DNA of 40,546 nucleotides from Chitinophaga pinensis (GTDB lineage: Bacteria > Bacteroidota > Bacteroidia > 2-12-FULL-35-15). The stretch is taken from contig CAMBDK010000015.1 in NCBI GenBank assembly GCA_945865315.1, forward strand, positions 1-40,546. Direction: 5' to 3'. This document shows, in pieces, positions 25,565 through 34,600 of the stretch. Position numbers and translations under genes: made by a program. The first letter of the stretch is position 1. Every line of letters starts with the position of its first letter. A model generated the notes under the pieces. That model had not been told where the DNA came from. It saw nothing but the letters and a program-made list of their open reading frames with translations, and did no database searches.

Positions 25565-26620
25565 ATGGAACCATTGAGTTCAGAACAGTTATTAATAGAA
25601 AAACAAAAGCTTGATGCTTTAAAACAGGAGTTTGAAGAGCAGAAAAAACATTTATGGCTAATGTCGGAAACTGTTTATAAAGAGAAAAAAAAAATAGAGA
25701 AAGAATTAGAGAATATACTTTTACAAAAATCTGAGCTCGAAATCCTTAAAAATGAAAATGAAGAAAAGGTGAAATTACTTTGGGAACAAAGCGAAGGTAT
25801 TCATAAGGAAAAGGAACGTATTGAAAAATTAAAAATATTAATAGAATATCGGCATGATGAAATTATTGATAGCGTGCATTATGCAAAAAAAATTCAAGAA
25901 GCAATCCTCCCCTCTCTCAAATTATTCAACTCTTTTCTGCCAGATTCCTTTGTTTTTTTTAAACCAAAAAATATTGTAAGTGGTGATTTTTTCTGGGTAC
26001 ACCCATTGGATCAGGATGAAGTTTTATTTGCTGCTGTAGATTGTACCGGACATGGAGTTCCTGGCGCATTTATGAGTATCATGGGTTACCATTTGTTGGG
26101 TCAAATAGTAGTTGAAAAAAAAATTATTACACCTTCATTAATTTTATTTGAATTATGCGAATTAGTAATTAAATCTTTAAAACAAACCCTCGAATTGGAA
26201 TCTGTTAAAGATGGTATGGACATTGCTTTATGCAAATTAAATTATAAAAACAAAACCCTCGAATATTCCGGAGCTCACAATTCATTGTATTTAATTAGAA
26301 ATGGGGTATTAACAGAAATAAAAGCCGATCGCAGATCAATTGGAATTACTACAGCTACCAAAGCTGTTCCATTTAATAACCACTTAATTCAATTAGAAAA
26401 AGGAGACTGCTTATATGTATTTTCTGATGGCTTTCCTGATCAAAAGGGTGGCAACGAAAACACTAAATTCTTCTACCAGCCTTTTAGAGAGCTCCTTATA
26501 AAAATAAATCCGCTTACTATACCTGAACAATTGGAAGTTTTAGAGAAGGTAATTTCCGAATGGAAGGGAAACAGAGGTCAAATTGATGATATGCTTATAA
26601 TTGGACTTAGAATACCCTAG
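25565..26620 (+). CDS. coiled-coil SpoIIE/PP2C-type serine phosphatase
   Basis: 351 residues, cytoplasmic. Residues 1-100 form a Lys/Glu-rich coiled coil with a repeated pattern (EEQKKHLWLMSETVYKEKKK, then NEEKVKLLWEQSEGIHKEKER). The SpoIIE domain follows: SVHYAKKIQEAILP, VSGDFFWV, AAVDCTGHGVPGAFMS, YVFSDGFPDQ and a final GQIDDMLIIGL. The metal-binding Asp residues in GDFFW, DCTGHG, SDGF and DDM are all present, so it should be active. Such phosphatases often act on anti-anti-sigma-like partners or in partner-switching, but no STAS or kinase gene is nearby. Its tight spacing after the TIR-like gene suggests that the two act in one pathway (inference). Confidence 0.9.
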   Translation: MEPLSSEQLLIEKQKLDALKQEFEEQKKHLWLMSETVYKEKKKIEKELENILLQKSELEILKNENEEKVKLLWEQSEGIHKEKERIEKLKILIEYRHDEIIDSVHYAKKIQEAILPSLKLFNSFLPDSFVFFKPKNIVSGDFFWVHPLDQDEVLFAAVDCTGHGVPGAFMSIMGYHLLGQIVVEKKIITPSLILFELCELVIKSLKQTLELESVKDGMDIALCKLNYKNKTLEYSGAHNSLYLIRNGVLTEIKADRRSIGITTATKAVPFNNHLIQLEKGDCLYVFSDGFPDQKGGNENTKFFYQPFRELLIKINPLTIPEQLEVLEKVISEWKGNRGQIDDMLIIGLRIP

Positions 26621-26639
26621 TATTTTACCCCCTCTTCAA

Positions 26640-26887
26640 TTAATTAGAGTCTGTCCATAATAGAGTCTGTATTTAAATTTAGACCGTCATTGCGAAGGAG
26701 TTACGACTGAAGCAATCTCACACCAATTTATGAGACTGCTTCGGCTAAAAAAGCCTTGCAATGACCACCGTTATTGGCTTTGTTTCAAAACAAACAATTT
26801 TGGTTCAGAAATTTTAAATCCATAATTCTGAAGCTTGAAATTTGCATAATTTGAAAATGGTTGACTCTATGGACAGACACTAATTAA
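26640..26887 (-). repeat. MITE-like element with terminal inverted repeats, copy 2 (inverted)
   Basis: 248 bp, the reverse-complement counterpart of 11216-11460. Both ends carry TTAATTAG[A/T]GTCTGTCCAT terminal inverted repeats, and the central GAAGCAATCTC hairpin is kept. By eye about nine of ten positions match copy 1, with most changes in the hairpin loop and near one end. It begins 20 bp after the phosphatase stop codon. The left terminus contains a duplicated AGAGTCTG segment. Confidence 0.85.
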
Positions 26888-26919
26888 TCTCGCGAATTTT
26901 AAAAAATCAATATCGCTAA

Positions 26920-27103
26920 GTAAAACTTTCAAAATAATTTCGACAAAACAGATATATTAATAATAACAGATGATTTCCTTTTTTTGTAAAAAATATCCTA
27001 ATGAAAACGCGCGTGAGGAAGGTACAAAAGCGATGCAGCGTTAAAAGCTGGGGAGGAATCGTTTTTGAACCATATAATTTGCGGATTTATTTCGAAAAAC
27101 TTC
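26920..27103 (+). repeat. second dispersed repeat family, copy A
   Basis: 184 bp non-coding, starting GTAAAACTTTCAAAATAAT and ending with GAACCATATAATTTGCGGA and a short tail. A direct-orientation copy lies at 31382-31622. Shared blocks include AATTTCGACAAAACAGATA, AAAACGCG, GATGCAG and GAGGAATCGTTT. No terminal inverted repeats or reading frame were recognised. Confidence 0.75.
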
Positions 27104-27110
27104 TCTAAAC

Positions 27111-27149
27111 AAAAAAAGGAGAAGTCAAATTTTAATTATTTGCTCCTCC
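27111..27149 (-). terminator. probable terminator of the papain-like peptidase gene
   Basis: On the minus strand an imperfect stem (GGAG with CTCC and CAAAT with ATTTG, one side bulged) is followed by seven T residues (27117-27111). It lies 28 bp beyond the stop codon at 27177. The stem is interrupted, so the strength is uncertain. Confidence 0.5.
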
Positions 27150-27176
27150 TCCATTATAAATCTAATCTTAATAAAT

Positions 27177-29537
27177 TTAATCCCTGCTGATAACCATCAT
27201 GCGAGTCTGTGAGAAAGCACTATTCTTTCCAATAGCTTTCATTGTATAGGTATAATAACCAGCTGGTAAAGCAGCGCCATCAAATTCTATTTGGTAATTG
27301 CCTGCTGCATTTATTTTATTTACAAGCACAGCAATTTGTTTTCCCACTACATTATAAATTTCTATGGTTACCATCGCGTCTTCCGATAAGCTATAATCTA
27401 TTTTCGTTAGTTGTAAAAAAGGGTTAGGATAGTTATTACCCAAAAAGTAGCTGGCTTCTTGCTTATCTAATTCGCTTACATACAATTGAATATTTTCATC
27501 CACTAGCGGAAGGCTAGTCAAGGGCTCCTCATTTAATAAAAGTGATTTGTTTGGCAACACATTTAGTTTTGCTGCATTTGTATTAACAGTACCACATAAA
27601 TTGGTAATTACACAACGATACTTTTTATTATTTAATGCGATAGTAGCCCCTGTAATATTTAAGGTAATAGTGGTAACATTAGAATAAACATTTGCATTAC
27701 TAAGATTTGACCAAGTGCTACCATTATTTGAACTTACCTGCCATTGGTATGTTTTTCCGCTGCCGGTAGCTGAAAATGTAAAGGAGGTGTTGGCGCCTAA
27801 TGAAATAGTTTTATTAATAGGCTGGTTAGTAACTACAGGGGAATTGTTTGTATTTAATATAACAATACTCGAATTTACTGTTGAACAAGCATTACTAACT
27901 ACACAACGGTATTTTTTATTGTTAAGACTAGCTGCAACCGAACTTATTGTAAGGCTGCTTGTTGTTACATTAGAGTAGTTTCCTGTATTAACTAAATTGT
28001 TCCATGAAGCACCTGTATTGCTTTGTTGCCATTGATATCCAGTAGCCCCTACATTACTGGTAACAGTAAGTATAGTGCTGCCACCTATACATGCCAGCGC
28101 ATTTGCTGGGGAAGCACTTGCACTTGTTATACCTACACAAGCCGATGTTTTAGAAAAAGACTTAATGCATACATCGAACTTTTTTGTTGTATTGCTACCA
28201 ACAGCTGTCCAGGATGAACCTGTTCCGCTAATCCAGCATTTGCCAGATTCTATCACTGCAGTAGTAGAATAACCTGCCAATTTTGTTTCTATGGGCACTG
28301 GGAAATTCTCTCCCGGGGTAGTATATTTTATTTTTATATAATAATCATCTCCAGCTGTTATATTAATAGGCGTAGGCAAATCAAATGTATAATAGCCAGG
28401 AAAAACACATGATTTTGCAGGTATTGAACCCAACAAAGTAGATAAAGTGGATCCTGTTAATGTACTATAAATTTGTACTGTTACAGTAGCATTACTTCCT
28501 ACTACCCATGTCCCTACTTTAGTAATTTGTTCATTTCCTTGCGGCACATATTTTACCATACCATATCCAGTGGTGCCGCCAAAACCAAATGATGTTGTCA
28601 TTCCTAAATGGTCGTAATAAGAAACTTTTGAATTAACATCGTAATTTACTCTAACAGGATAACAGGTTGCATCAGACAATATCCTTGTATCATTATAGGA
28701 AACATAAAAAAAGCCATTATCGGCCCAAGTATTACCCCAGCTGTTTTTTATTATCCAAGCACCAGTGCCGCCTGCCGTTACTTTGTTGTCATCCCAACCA
28801 ACTAAAAGAACAGCATGATTTAAATCGTTACTTGTTCCACCATAAAAATAGGTGAAATCTGTTTCATTAAAAAATGCATCGTCCCAATGAAAGCTGTTTT
28901 CTATTGCGCCATAATCAAGTAAGGCTTGTTTTATTGTATTTTTATTTTTTGGAAAAAAACGCGCATCAGATACATACGCTGTTGGTGTTAGCCCTGTTGG
29001 ACAAGTTACAGAGCTTGCTGAATACGGATCTTGTGATTCTAAAACCGGACCAGAGTTCCTTGTAAAATAGGAAACAGCCATTTCTCTAGAACCTCCATCA
29101 CAAGGACCATAATCAAAACCATGGCAATTTTTTAAATTATCTTCCGACAGGTCAAAAGTCCCCAAGCCTGCAATTTTCCAGTTAGATTCAATACTTCCAA
29201 AGATAGGAAACAGCCAACATGAACCGCAATCACCTTGATCTTTTACTGAAGTAATTTTTCCATTTGTGCGCATATCGTATACAGGAGCAAAAACTTGCAT
29301 ACTTTTTTGGTTTGCATCACTTGAATTATAGGTACTGAAATCTGGCTCGAAAGTGGAAGGCACTTTTCCTAAAACAAAACCTTTCGAGGTATATTTGGGT
29401 ATTGTTGTTTTCCCGTTTTTTTTAGCCATGTACTCTACGAAAGCTTTACTTATAGGAGCTTCGTAAATTTGCTCCTCTTGGGCATAAGTGAATAATGTTA
29501 TTAAAATAGTAAAGACAAAAAATATAATTTTTTTCAT
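27177..29537 (-). CDS. papain-like (C1) cysteine peptidase with T9SS sorting domain
   Basis: 786 residues. The signal peptide ends in FTYAQ. The propeptide-like region is followed by a C1 peptidase domain (about 85-300) with the oxyanion Gln (Q101) and nucleophile C107 in DQGDCGSCW, His H241 in LNHAVLLVGWD and Asn N265 in IIKNSWGNTW; all catalytic residues are present. GSCW is followed by Leu-Phe rather than the usual Ala-Phe. A beta-sandwich domain (about 300-430), two similar Ig-like domains (each ending NNKKYRCV and then a Cys) and a type A sorting domain (YPNPFLQLTKIDYSL) follow. It should be secreted through T9SS and act outside the cell. It stands alone with a strong promoter at 29791-29822, giving a leader of about 250 nt. 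Confidence 0.93.
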   Translation of the reverse strand: MKKIIFFVFTILITLFTYAQEEQIYEAPISKAFVEYMAKKNGKTTIPKYTSKGFVLGKVPSTFEPDFSTYNSSDANQKSMQVFAPVYDMRTNGKITSVKDQGDCGSCWLFPIFGSIESNWKIAGLGTFDLSEDNLKNCHGFDYGPCDGGSREMAVSYFTRNSGPVLESQDPYSASSVTCPTGLTPTAYVSDARFFPKNKNTIKQALLDYGAIENSFHWDDAFFNETDFTYFYGGTSNDLNHAVLLVGWDDNKVTAGGTGAWIIKNSWGNTWADNGFFYVSYNDTRILSDATCYPVRVNYDVNSKVSYYDHLGMTTSFGFGGTTGYGMVKYVPQGNEQITKVGTWVVGSNATVTVQIYSTLTGSTLSTLLGSIPAKSCVFPGYYTFDLPTPINITAGDDYYIKIKYTTPGENFPVPIETKLAGYSTTAVIESGKCWISGTGSSWTAVGSNTTKKFDVCIKSFSKTSACVGITSASASPANALACIGGSTILTVTSNVGATGYQWQQSNTGASWNNLVNTGNYSNVTTSSLTISSVAASLNNKKYRCVVSNACSTVNSSIVILNTNNSPVVTNQPINKTISLGANTSFTFSATGSGKTYQWQVSSNNGSTWSNLSNANVYSNVTTITLNITGATIALNNKKYRCVITNLCGTVNTNAAKLNVLPNKSLLLNEEPLTSLPLVDENIQLYVSELDKQEASYFLGNNYPNPFLQLTKIDYSLSEDAMVTIEIYNVVGKQIAVLVNKINAAGNYQIEFDGAALPAGYYTYTMKAIGKNSAFSQTRMMVISRD

Positions 29538-29790
29538 TTTTTTTGTTGATTTTTGATTTAAATATTTTGTTTGATTTTTTAAAAACTCAGAATATTGGAT
29601 GCCGCAAATTAACGTAAATATTAATTCACATATAAATTCAGATTATTTGCCTTTAAGAGGGACGGAAGTTTATAGCAATAGGTGCTATGTTGATGGAATG
29701 GTACTTTTTTATTCATTCTTAGCGGTTTTAGGAACAAATACCAATGGCATTTATTCTTTGTTAGGTTGATCACTAAATTTATTTGCGGTG
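29538..29790 (-). other. long 5' leader of the peptidase gene
   Basis: The stretch between the predicted promoter and the peptidase start codon holds no convincing gene. It contains a small inverted repeat ATAGC ... GCTAT around 29670-29690. A 66-codon minus-strand frame (29621-29821) overlaps the promoter itself and is rejected as a gene. Regulatory RNA structure is possible but not shown. Confidence 0.4.
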
Positions 29791-29822
29791 CAAAGATAAG
29801 TCCTCTTTTTAAAAAAAACAAA
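29791..29822 (-). promoter_or_regulatory. consensus Bacteroidota promoter for the peptidase gene
   Basis: On the minus strand TTTG (29822-29819) is followed after 20 bases by TATCTTTG (29798-29791), then CACC. Both boxes and the spacing fit the Bacteroidota housekeeping sigma consensus, making this the best promoter in the window. Transcription should start near 29784. Confidence 0.7.
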
Positions 29823-29906
29823 TTTATTTTTTAAATATAGCGCATTGTTTTAGCTTATAAAAATTTAACAGTAGTTTACACATTCCATTTGTGGTCTATA
29901 TTTTTC

Positions 29907-29914
29907 TATATTTG
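29907..29914 (+). promoter_or_regulatory. candidate -7 box for purB
   Basis: TATATTTG matches TAnnTTTG; a TTTG lies 15 bases upstream (29888-29891), closer than the usual spacing. The box is 89 bp before the purB ATG. Confidence 0.35.
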
Positions 29915-30003
29915 TTCTTTTATTGAAAGTAAATTTTGAATATAAATTTAGCCCATAAAGTTTTCTTAATTTAGCATAAAAAACTAATAATTCTTTTGAA
30001 ACA

Positions 30004-31350
30004 ATGACGCCATTAACGCAGCTTTCTGCCATATCGCCTATTGATGGTCGTTATGGAAATTCTACTAATATATTGTCGGCGTATTTTTCTGAAGCAGCAT
30101 TATTCAAATACCGTGTTAAGGTGGAAATAGAATATTTCATAGCCTTGTGCGAATTGCCTTTGCCCCAGCTAAAAGAATTTGACAAAGATTTATTTGGCAA
30201 GCTGCGCAATATTTATTTAAATTTTACAGAACTTGATGCACAACAAATTAAAAACATCGAAAAATCAACTAACCACGATGTAAAGGCCGTTGAATATTTT
30301 ATCAAAGAAAAATTCGAAGGACTTAATATTAATTTACAAAAAGAATTTATTCATTTTGGATTAACATCGCAGGACATTAATAATACTGCTATCCCTTGGG
30401 CTATTAAGGATGCTATGAATGAATGTATCCTTCCCCTTTTAAATAATGTATTGCTTAAACTTTCTTATTTTGCTAATGAATGGTCAAGTGTTCCTATGCT
30501 TGCCCGAACACATGGACAGCCAGCATCTCCTACCCGATTGGGTAAAGAAATTCAGGTATTTGTAGTTCGATTAGAAAATCAAATTGCACAATTAAATTTG
30601 GTGCCTTATAGTGCTAAATTTGGTGGCGCAACAGGTAATTTAAATGCCCATGTAGTTGCCTATCCATCAATTGACTGGGTCACATTTGCTAATGATTTTG
30701 TAAATAAATCCCTGCTATTAAATCGGTCTTTTCCAACTACACAAATTGAACATTACGATAATTTTGCCGCTTTTTGCGATGCCCTTAAGCGTATTAATAA
30801 CATCCTCATTGATTTAAACCGCGATATTTGGACTTATATTTCAATGGATTATTTTAAACAAAAAATAAAAGAGGGCGAAATAGGTTCTTCTGCAATGCCG
30901 CACAAGGTTAATCCTATTGATTTTGAAAACTCCGAAGGCAACTTAGGTCTTGCTAATGCTATTTTCGAGCACTTTTCAGCTAAATTACCTATCTCTCGTT
31001 TACAACGCGACTTAACAGATTCAACAGTTTTGAGAAATGTAGGAATACCTTTAGCACATAGTTTAATAGCTTATAACTCCTTATTAAAAGGCTTGGACAA
31101 GCTGATACTGAATAAATTAGCCCTGCAAAAGGATTTGGACAACAATTGGGCTGTAGTGGCTGAAGCGATACAAACAATTTTACGTAGAGAACATTTCCCT
31201 AACCCTTATGAAACATTAAAAGAACTTACACGTACAAATGCCAATATTACTAAAGAAAGTATTGCATCTTTTATTGATAATCTTAATTTAAAGGAAGAAA
31301 TAAAAATTGAATTGAAAAGTATTTCACCTAGTAATTATTTAGGAATTTAA
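30004..31350 (+). CDS. purB: adenylosuccinate lyase PurB
   Basis: 448 residues, the usual length. The N-terminus LSAISPIDGRYG is diagnostic. The active-site motifs are TSQDINNTA (121-129), ARTHGQPASPTRLGKE (167-182) and the fumarase/aspartase-superfamily signature SSAMPHKVNP (295-304), which includes the mobile catalytic serine. PurB catalyses two steps: fumarate release from SAICAR in de novo purine synthesis and from adenylosuccinate in AMP synthesis. The ATG at 30004 begins the conserved N-terminus. It is a single gene, divergent from the peptidase upstream and followed by repeat copy B. Confidence 0.97.
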   Translation: MTPLTQLSAISPIDGRYGNSTNILSAYFSEAALFKYRVKVEIEYFIALCELPLPQLKEFDKDLFGKLRNIYLNFTELDAQQIKNIEKSTNHDVKAVEYFIKEKFEGLNINLQKEFIHFGLTSQDINNTAIPWAIKDAMNECILPLLNNVLLKLSYFANEWSSVPMLARTHGQPASPTRLGKEIQVFVVRLENQIAQLNLVPYSAKFGGATGNLNAHVVAYPSIDWVTFANDFVNKSLLLNRSFPTTQIEHYDNFAAFCDALKRINNILIDLNRDIWTYISMDYFKQKIKEGEIGSSAMPHKVNPIDFENSEGNLGLANAIFEHFSAKLPISRLQRDLTDSTVLRNVGIPLAHSLIAYNSLLKGLDKLILNKLALQKDLDNNWAVVAEAIQTILRREHFPNPYETLKELTRTNANITKESIASFIDNLNLKEEIKIELKSISPSNYLGI

Positions 31351-31381
31351 ACACAAATTACTTTGTAATAAAATAAACTGG

Positions 31382-31622
31382 GTAAAGCTTTCAAAATAAT
31401 TTCGACAAAACAGATACATTAATAAAACAGAAGATTTCATTTTTTTTGCAAAAAAATATCCTTAAAAAAAAACGCGTTTGAGGAATGAACAAACACGATG
31501 CAGGGTTGCAGCAGGTGGAGAGGAATCGTTTGTTCTTGATTTTTTGTTTCTTTTGTATCATGACAAAAGAAAAACAAACAGTTTTTGAACCATTTAATTT
31601 GCGGAGTTATTTATAAAACTTC
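31382..31622 (+). repeat. second dispersed repeat family, copy B
   Basis: 241 bp, direct copy of 26920-27103. It carries about 50 extra bases (around 31533-31580) that themselves form an inverted repeat, TTTCTTTTGT against ACAAAAGAAA, between the GAGGAATCGTTT block and the final GAACCATTTAATTTGCGGA block. Begins 31 bp after the purB stop and ends just before the adhesin gene, so it forms most of that 310-bp gap. Confidence 0.75.
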
Positions 31623-31660
31623 ACTTTGTGAGAAAAATAAAACTAATTTTTATAATTATT

Positions 31661-34600
31661 ATGAAATATTTTTTAAATGGAATAAATAAAATAACACTTC
31701 AACTTTTAGGGCCTGTTTTATTTTTATTTGTATTTTCATTAAAAGCCCAGTTAACTGTTAATGGCAATCTAACTCCAACACAATTGGTTCAAAATGTTTT
31801 GCTGGGGGCAGGAATAGTGGCTAATAACATCGTTTATACCGGCAGTGCTAGCGCTATTGGAAGCTTTGTTGGTACAGCATCTAATATTGGCCTTGCTTCT
31901 GGAATATTAATGACTACAGGAAAAATCACAAATGCAATAGGACCTAATAATTTAACAGAGCAATCTAATGTAAATGGTTTAGGTGGTGACGTAGATCTTG
32001 TAGCACTATCAGGAGGGGGAGCTATTCTTGATGCATGCATATTACAATTTAATTTTATCCCTACCACTAATACAGTAAATCTAACTTTTGTTTTTGGTTC
32101 TGAAGAGTACCCTGAATATACCGAATTTGCTGATATTTTTGGCTTTTTTATTAGCGGACCTGGCATTGCAGGACCATATTCTAATAATGCCAAAAATATT
32201 GCGGTAATTCCAGGGACAGTAACACCAATTTCAATAGCGAATATTTGCACTCAATATAATGGTCAGTGTGTCGGTGGTAATAACGTTCAATATTTAATAA
32301 ATAACAATAATGGCACATCCATACAATATGATGCTTTTTCAATACCTATCACGATGACTGCTAATGTGCAATGCGGGCAAACATACACTATAAAAATTGC
32401 TATTGGAGATAAAAATGATAGCAGCGTAGATACAGGTGTTTTTTTGCAAGCTGCCGGTTTTACAGCTGGCGCAAAAGCAACGGCAGGAACCGATATTCAG
32501 TTAAACGTAGGATGCACTGGCACGAGTGCCGCAGCTAATTTTACTGCAGGAACTATTGCCTGGAACTCCATATTTCCGGGTGCTATTGGAGATTACAATA
32601 GTTATTTATCATGCACCACCTGCTTAAATCCTGACATTAACTACCCCATTGGAGCACCCAATTTTATCGATTTTCAAGTTTGCGGTACAGGCTTTTGTAA
32701 TTTAAATACATGCGATACCGTAAGAGTTAACTATAACCCGGCAATTGTTGCTGCTATTACTCCAGTAAACCCTGTAATGTGTTTTGGTCAAGCAACAACA
32801 ACTATTACAGCTGTGGCTTCCGGTGGCTCCCCCCCTTATACCTACCTTTGGAATAACTCCTTTACCACACAAAGCATTACTGTTGGAAATGGTATATGGC
32901 AGGTTGCTATTTCAGATGCTTCGGGATGTACTCCCGCGGTTGCAAATGTTAACATTACCACATTTCCAGCGGCCATTGCTGCAAATGCCGGAGCCGATAT
33001 AAGCGTATGCAATCAAAATCCGGCAGCAACAATTACCGCAAGTGTTCAGGGCGCATTAGGTGGCATATGGTCGGGAGGGGCAGGCACTTATGGTCCAAAC
33101 AATGCTACTTTAGCTGGCTTAACCTATACCCCCGCTCCAGCAGAGTTAGCTGCAGGCTTTGTTGATTTAACACTTACTACAACCGGAAATGGCAACTGCG
33201 CTGCCGCTACAGATATTGTTAGAATTAATTACGTCGGCTTTACGGGCCTTGCTACTTTTGTTATAACACCAATAACCTGTTTCGGAGGGAATGATGGCAG
33301 TGCTTTAGTTTCTGTTCCAGGCAGCACTCCTACCTATAGTTATTTTTGGAATACTGTGCCACCAGCATTAACAAATTTAGCTTCCAACTTGTCCTCAGGA
33401 ACATATATGGTTACTATTACCGATGATTTAGGATGTACTTCCGATTTTCCTGTTACAATACCAGACCCATTACCTACGCCACTTTTATTAGCATCCCAGA
33501 TTACTAACGTATCTTGCATTGGAGGTAATAATGGAACCATTGCTATTACCATTACTAATGGAACAGCTCCTTATACTTATTTATGGAGCAATGGTGGCAA
33601 CACTCCTCAAATTTCCAACCTTAGCATTCAAAACTATACTGTAACAGTTACAGATTCTAAATTATGTCAGGCAATTGCAACTTATACCATTACAGAACCT
33701 GCTGCAATTTCAATATTACTTACTCCCAGCAATGTAAATTGTTTTAATGCTAATGATGGCGTAATAACATCCATTGTATCCGGTGGCACAGCGCCTTATA
33801 CTTATAATTGGGATAACGGAACCACTGCACCAGACCCTACTGGTTTGGCTATTGGCAATTTTATCCTAACAGTTACCGATAACTTAGGCTGTGTATCCCA
33901 ACCTGCAATAGCTACTATAACAGAACCTACGCAGCTAACTGCGAACACCACTACTACTAATGAAACTTGCAATTATCTCAATGATGGTTCTGCCACAGCA
34001 ACTCAAAATGGTGGTACTCCAGGATATACATACGCCTGGAGCAATGGCGCAATTACTCCCCAAATAACAAATGTGGCGGCGCAACAATACACCTTAACGG
34101 TTACCGATTTAAATGGATGCACTGCTCTAGCTTTTGCTACTATTACTGAACCAACCCCATTAAATATAAATTTTATCAATCAAGTTAATGTAAGTTGTTT
34201 TCAAGGTACCAATGCGCAGGTAACTGCTAATGCTACTGGCGGAACTTTCCCATATACTTATCTATGGACACCCAGCAATAGTACTATACCAAATAATACA
34301 AATTTAACTGCTGGCACTTATACATTAACTGTTACAGATAATAATGCCTGTGTAATTGTTGATGCTGTTACTATTACTGAACCCGCAAGTAATTTAACTA
34401 TTTCTATTTCTTCAAGTCCCAATACATGCTTCGGCGGAAGCAATGGCACTGCTTCTTCAATAGCATCAGGCGGAACAGCCCCCTTTTCCTATCATTGGAT
34501 GCCAGGTAATTTTTTAACACAAAATATCACAAACCTAACCTCCACTACTTATACGGTTGATGTAATCGATTTTAATGGCTGTATTTCTAATAATAATATC

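Noticed and set aside
11216-26887. Classical composite transposon
   Set aside because: No transposase or integrase gene was recognised in or beside the block, and the flanking elements are non-autonomous; only the arrangement is reported.
29621-29821. 66-codon minus-strand frame upstream of the peptidase
   Set aside because: It overlaps the predicted promoter elements and its translation has no protein-like pattern.
31834-32250. 138-codon open frame on the minus strand
   Set aside because: It is antisense to the choice-of-anchor L domain of the adhesin and has no recognisable features or promoter.
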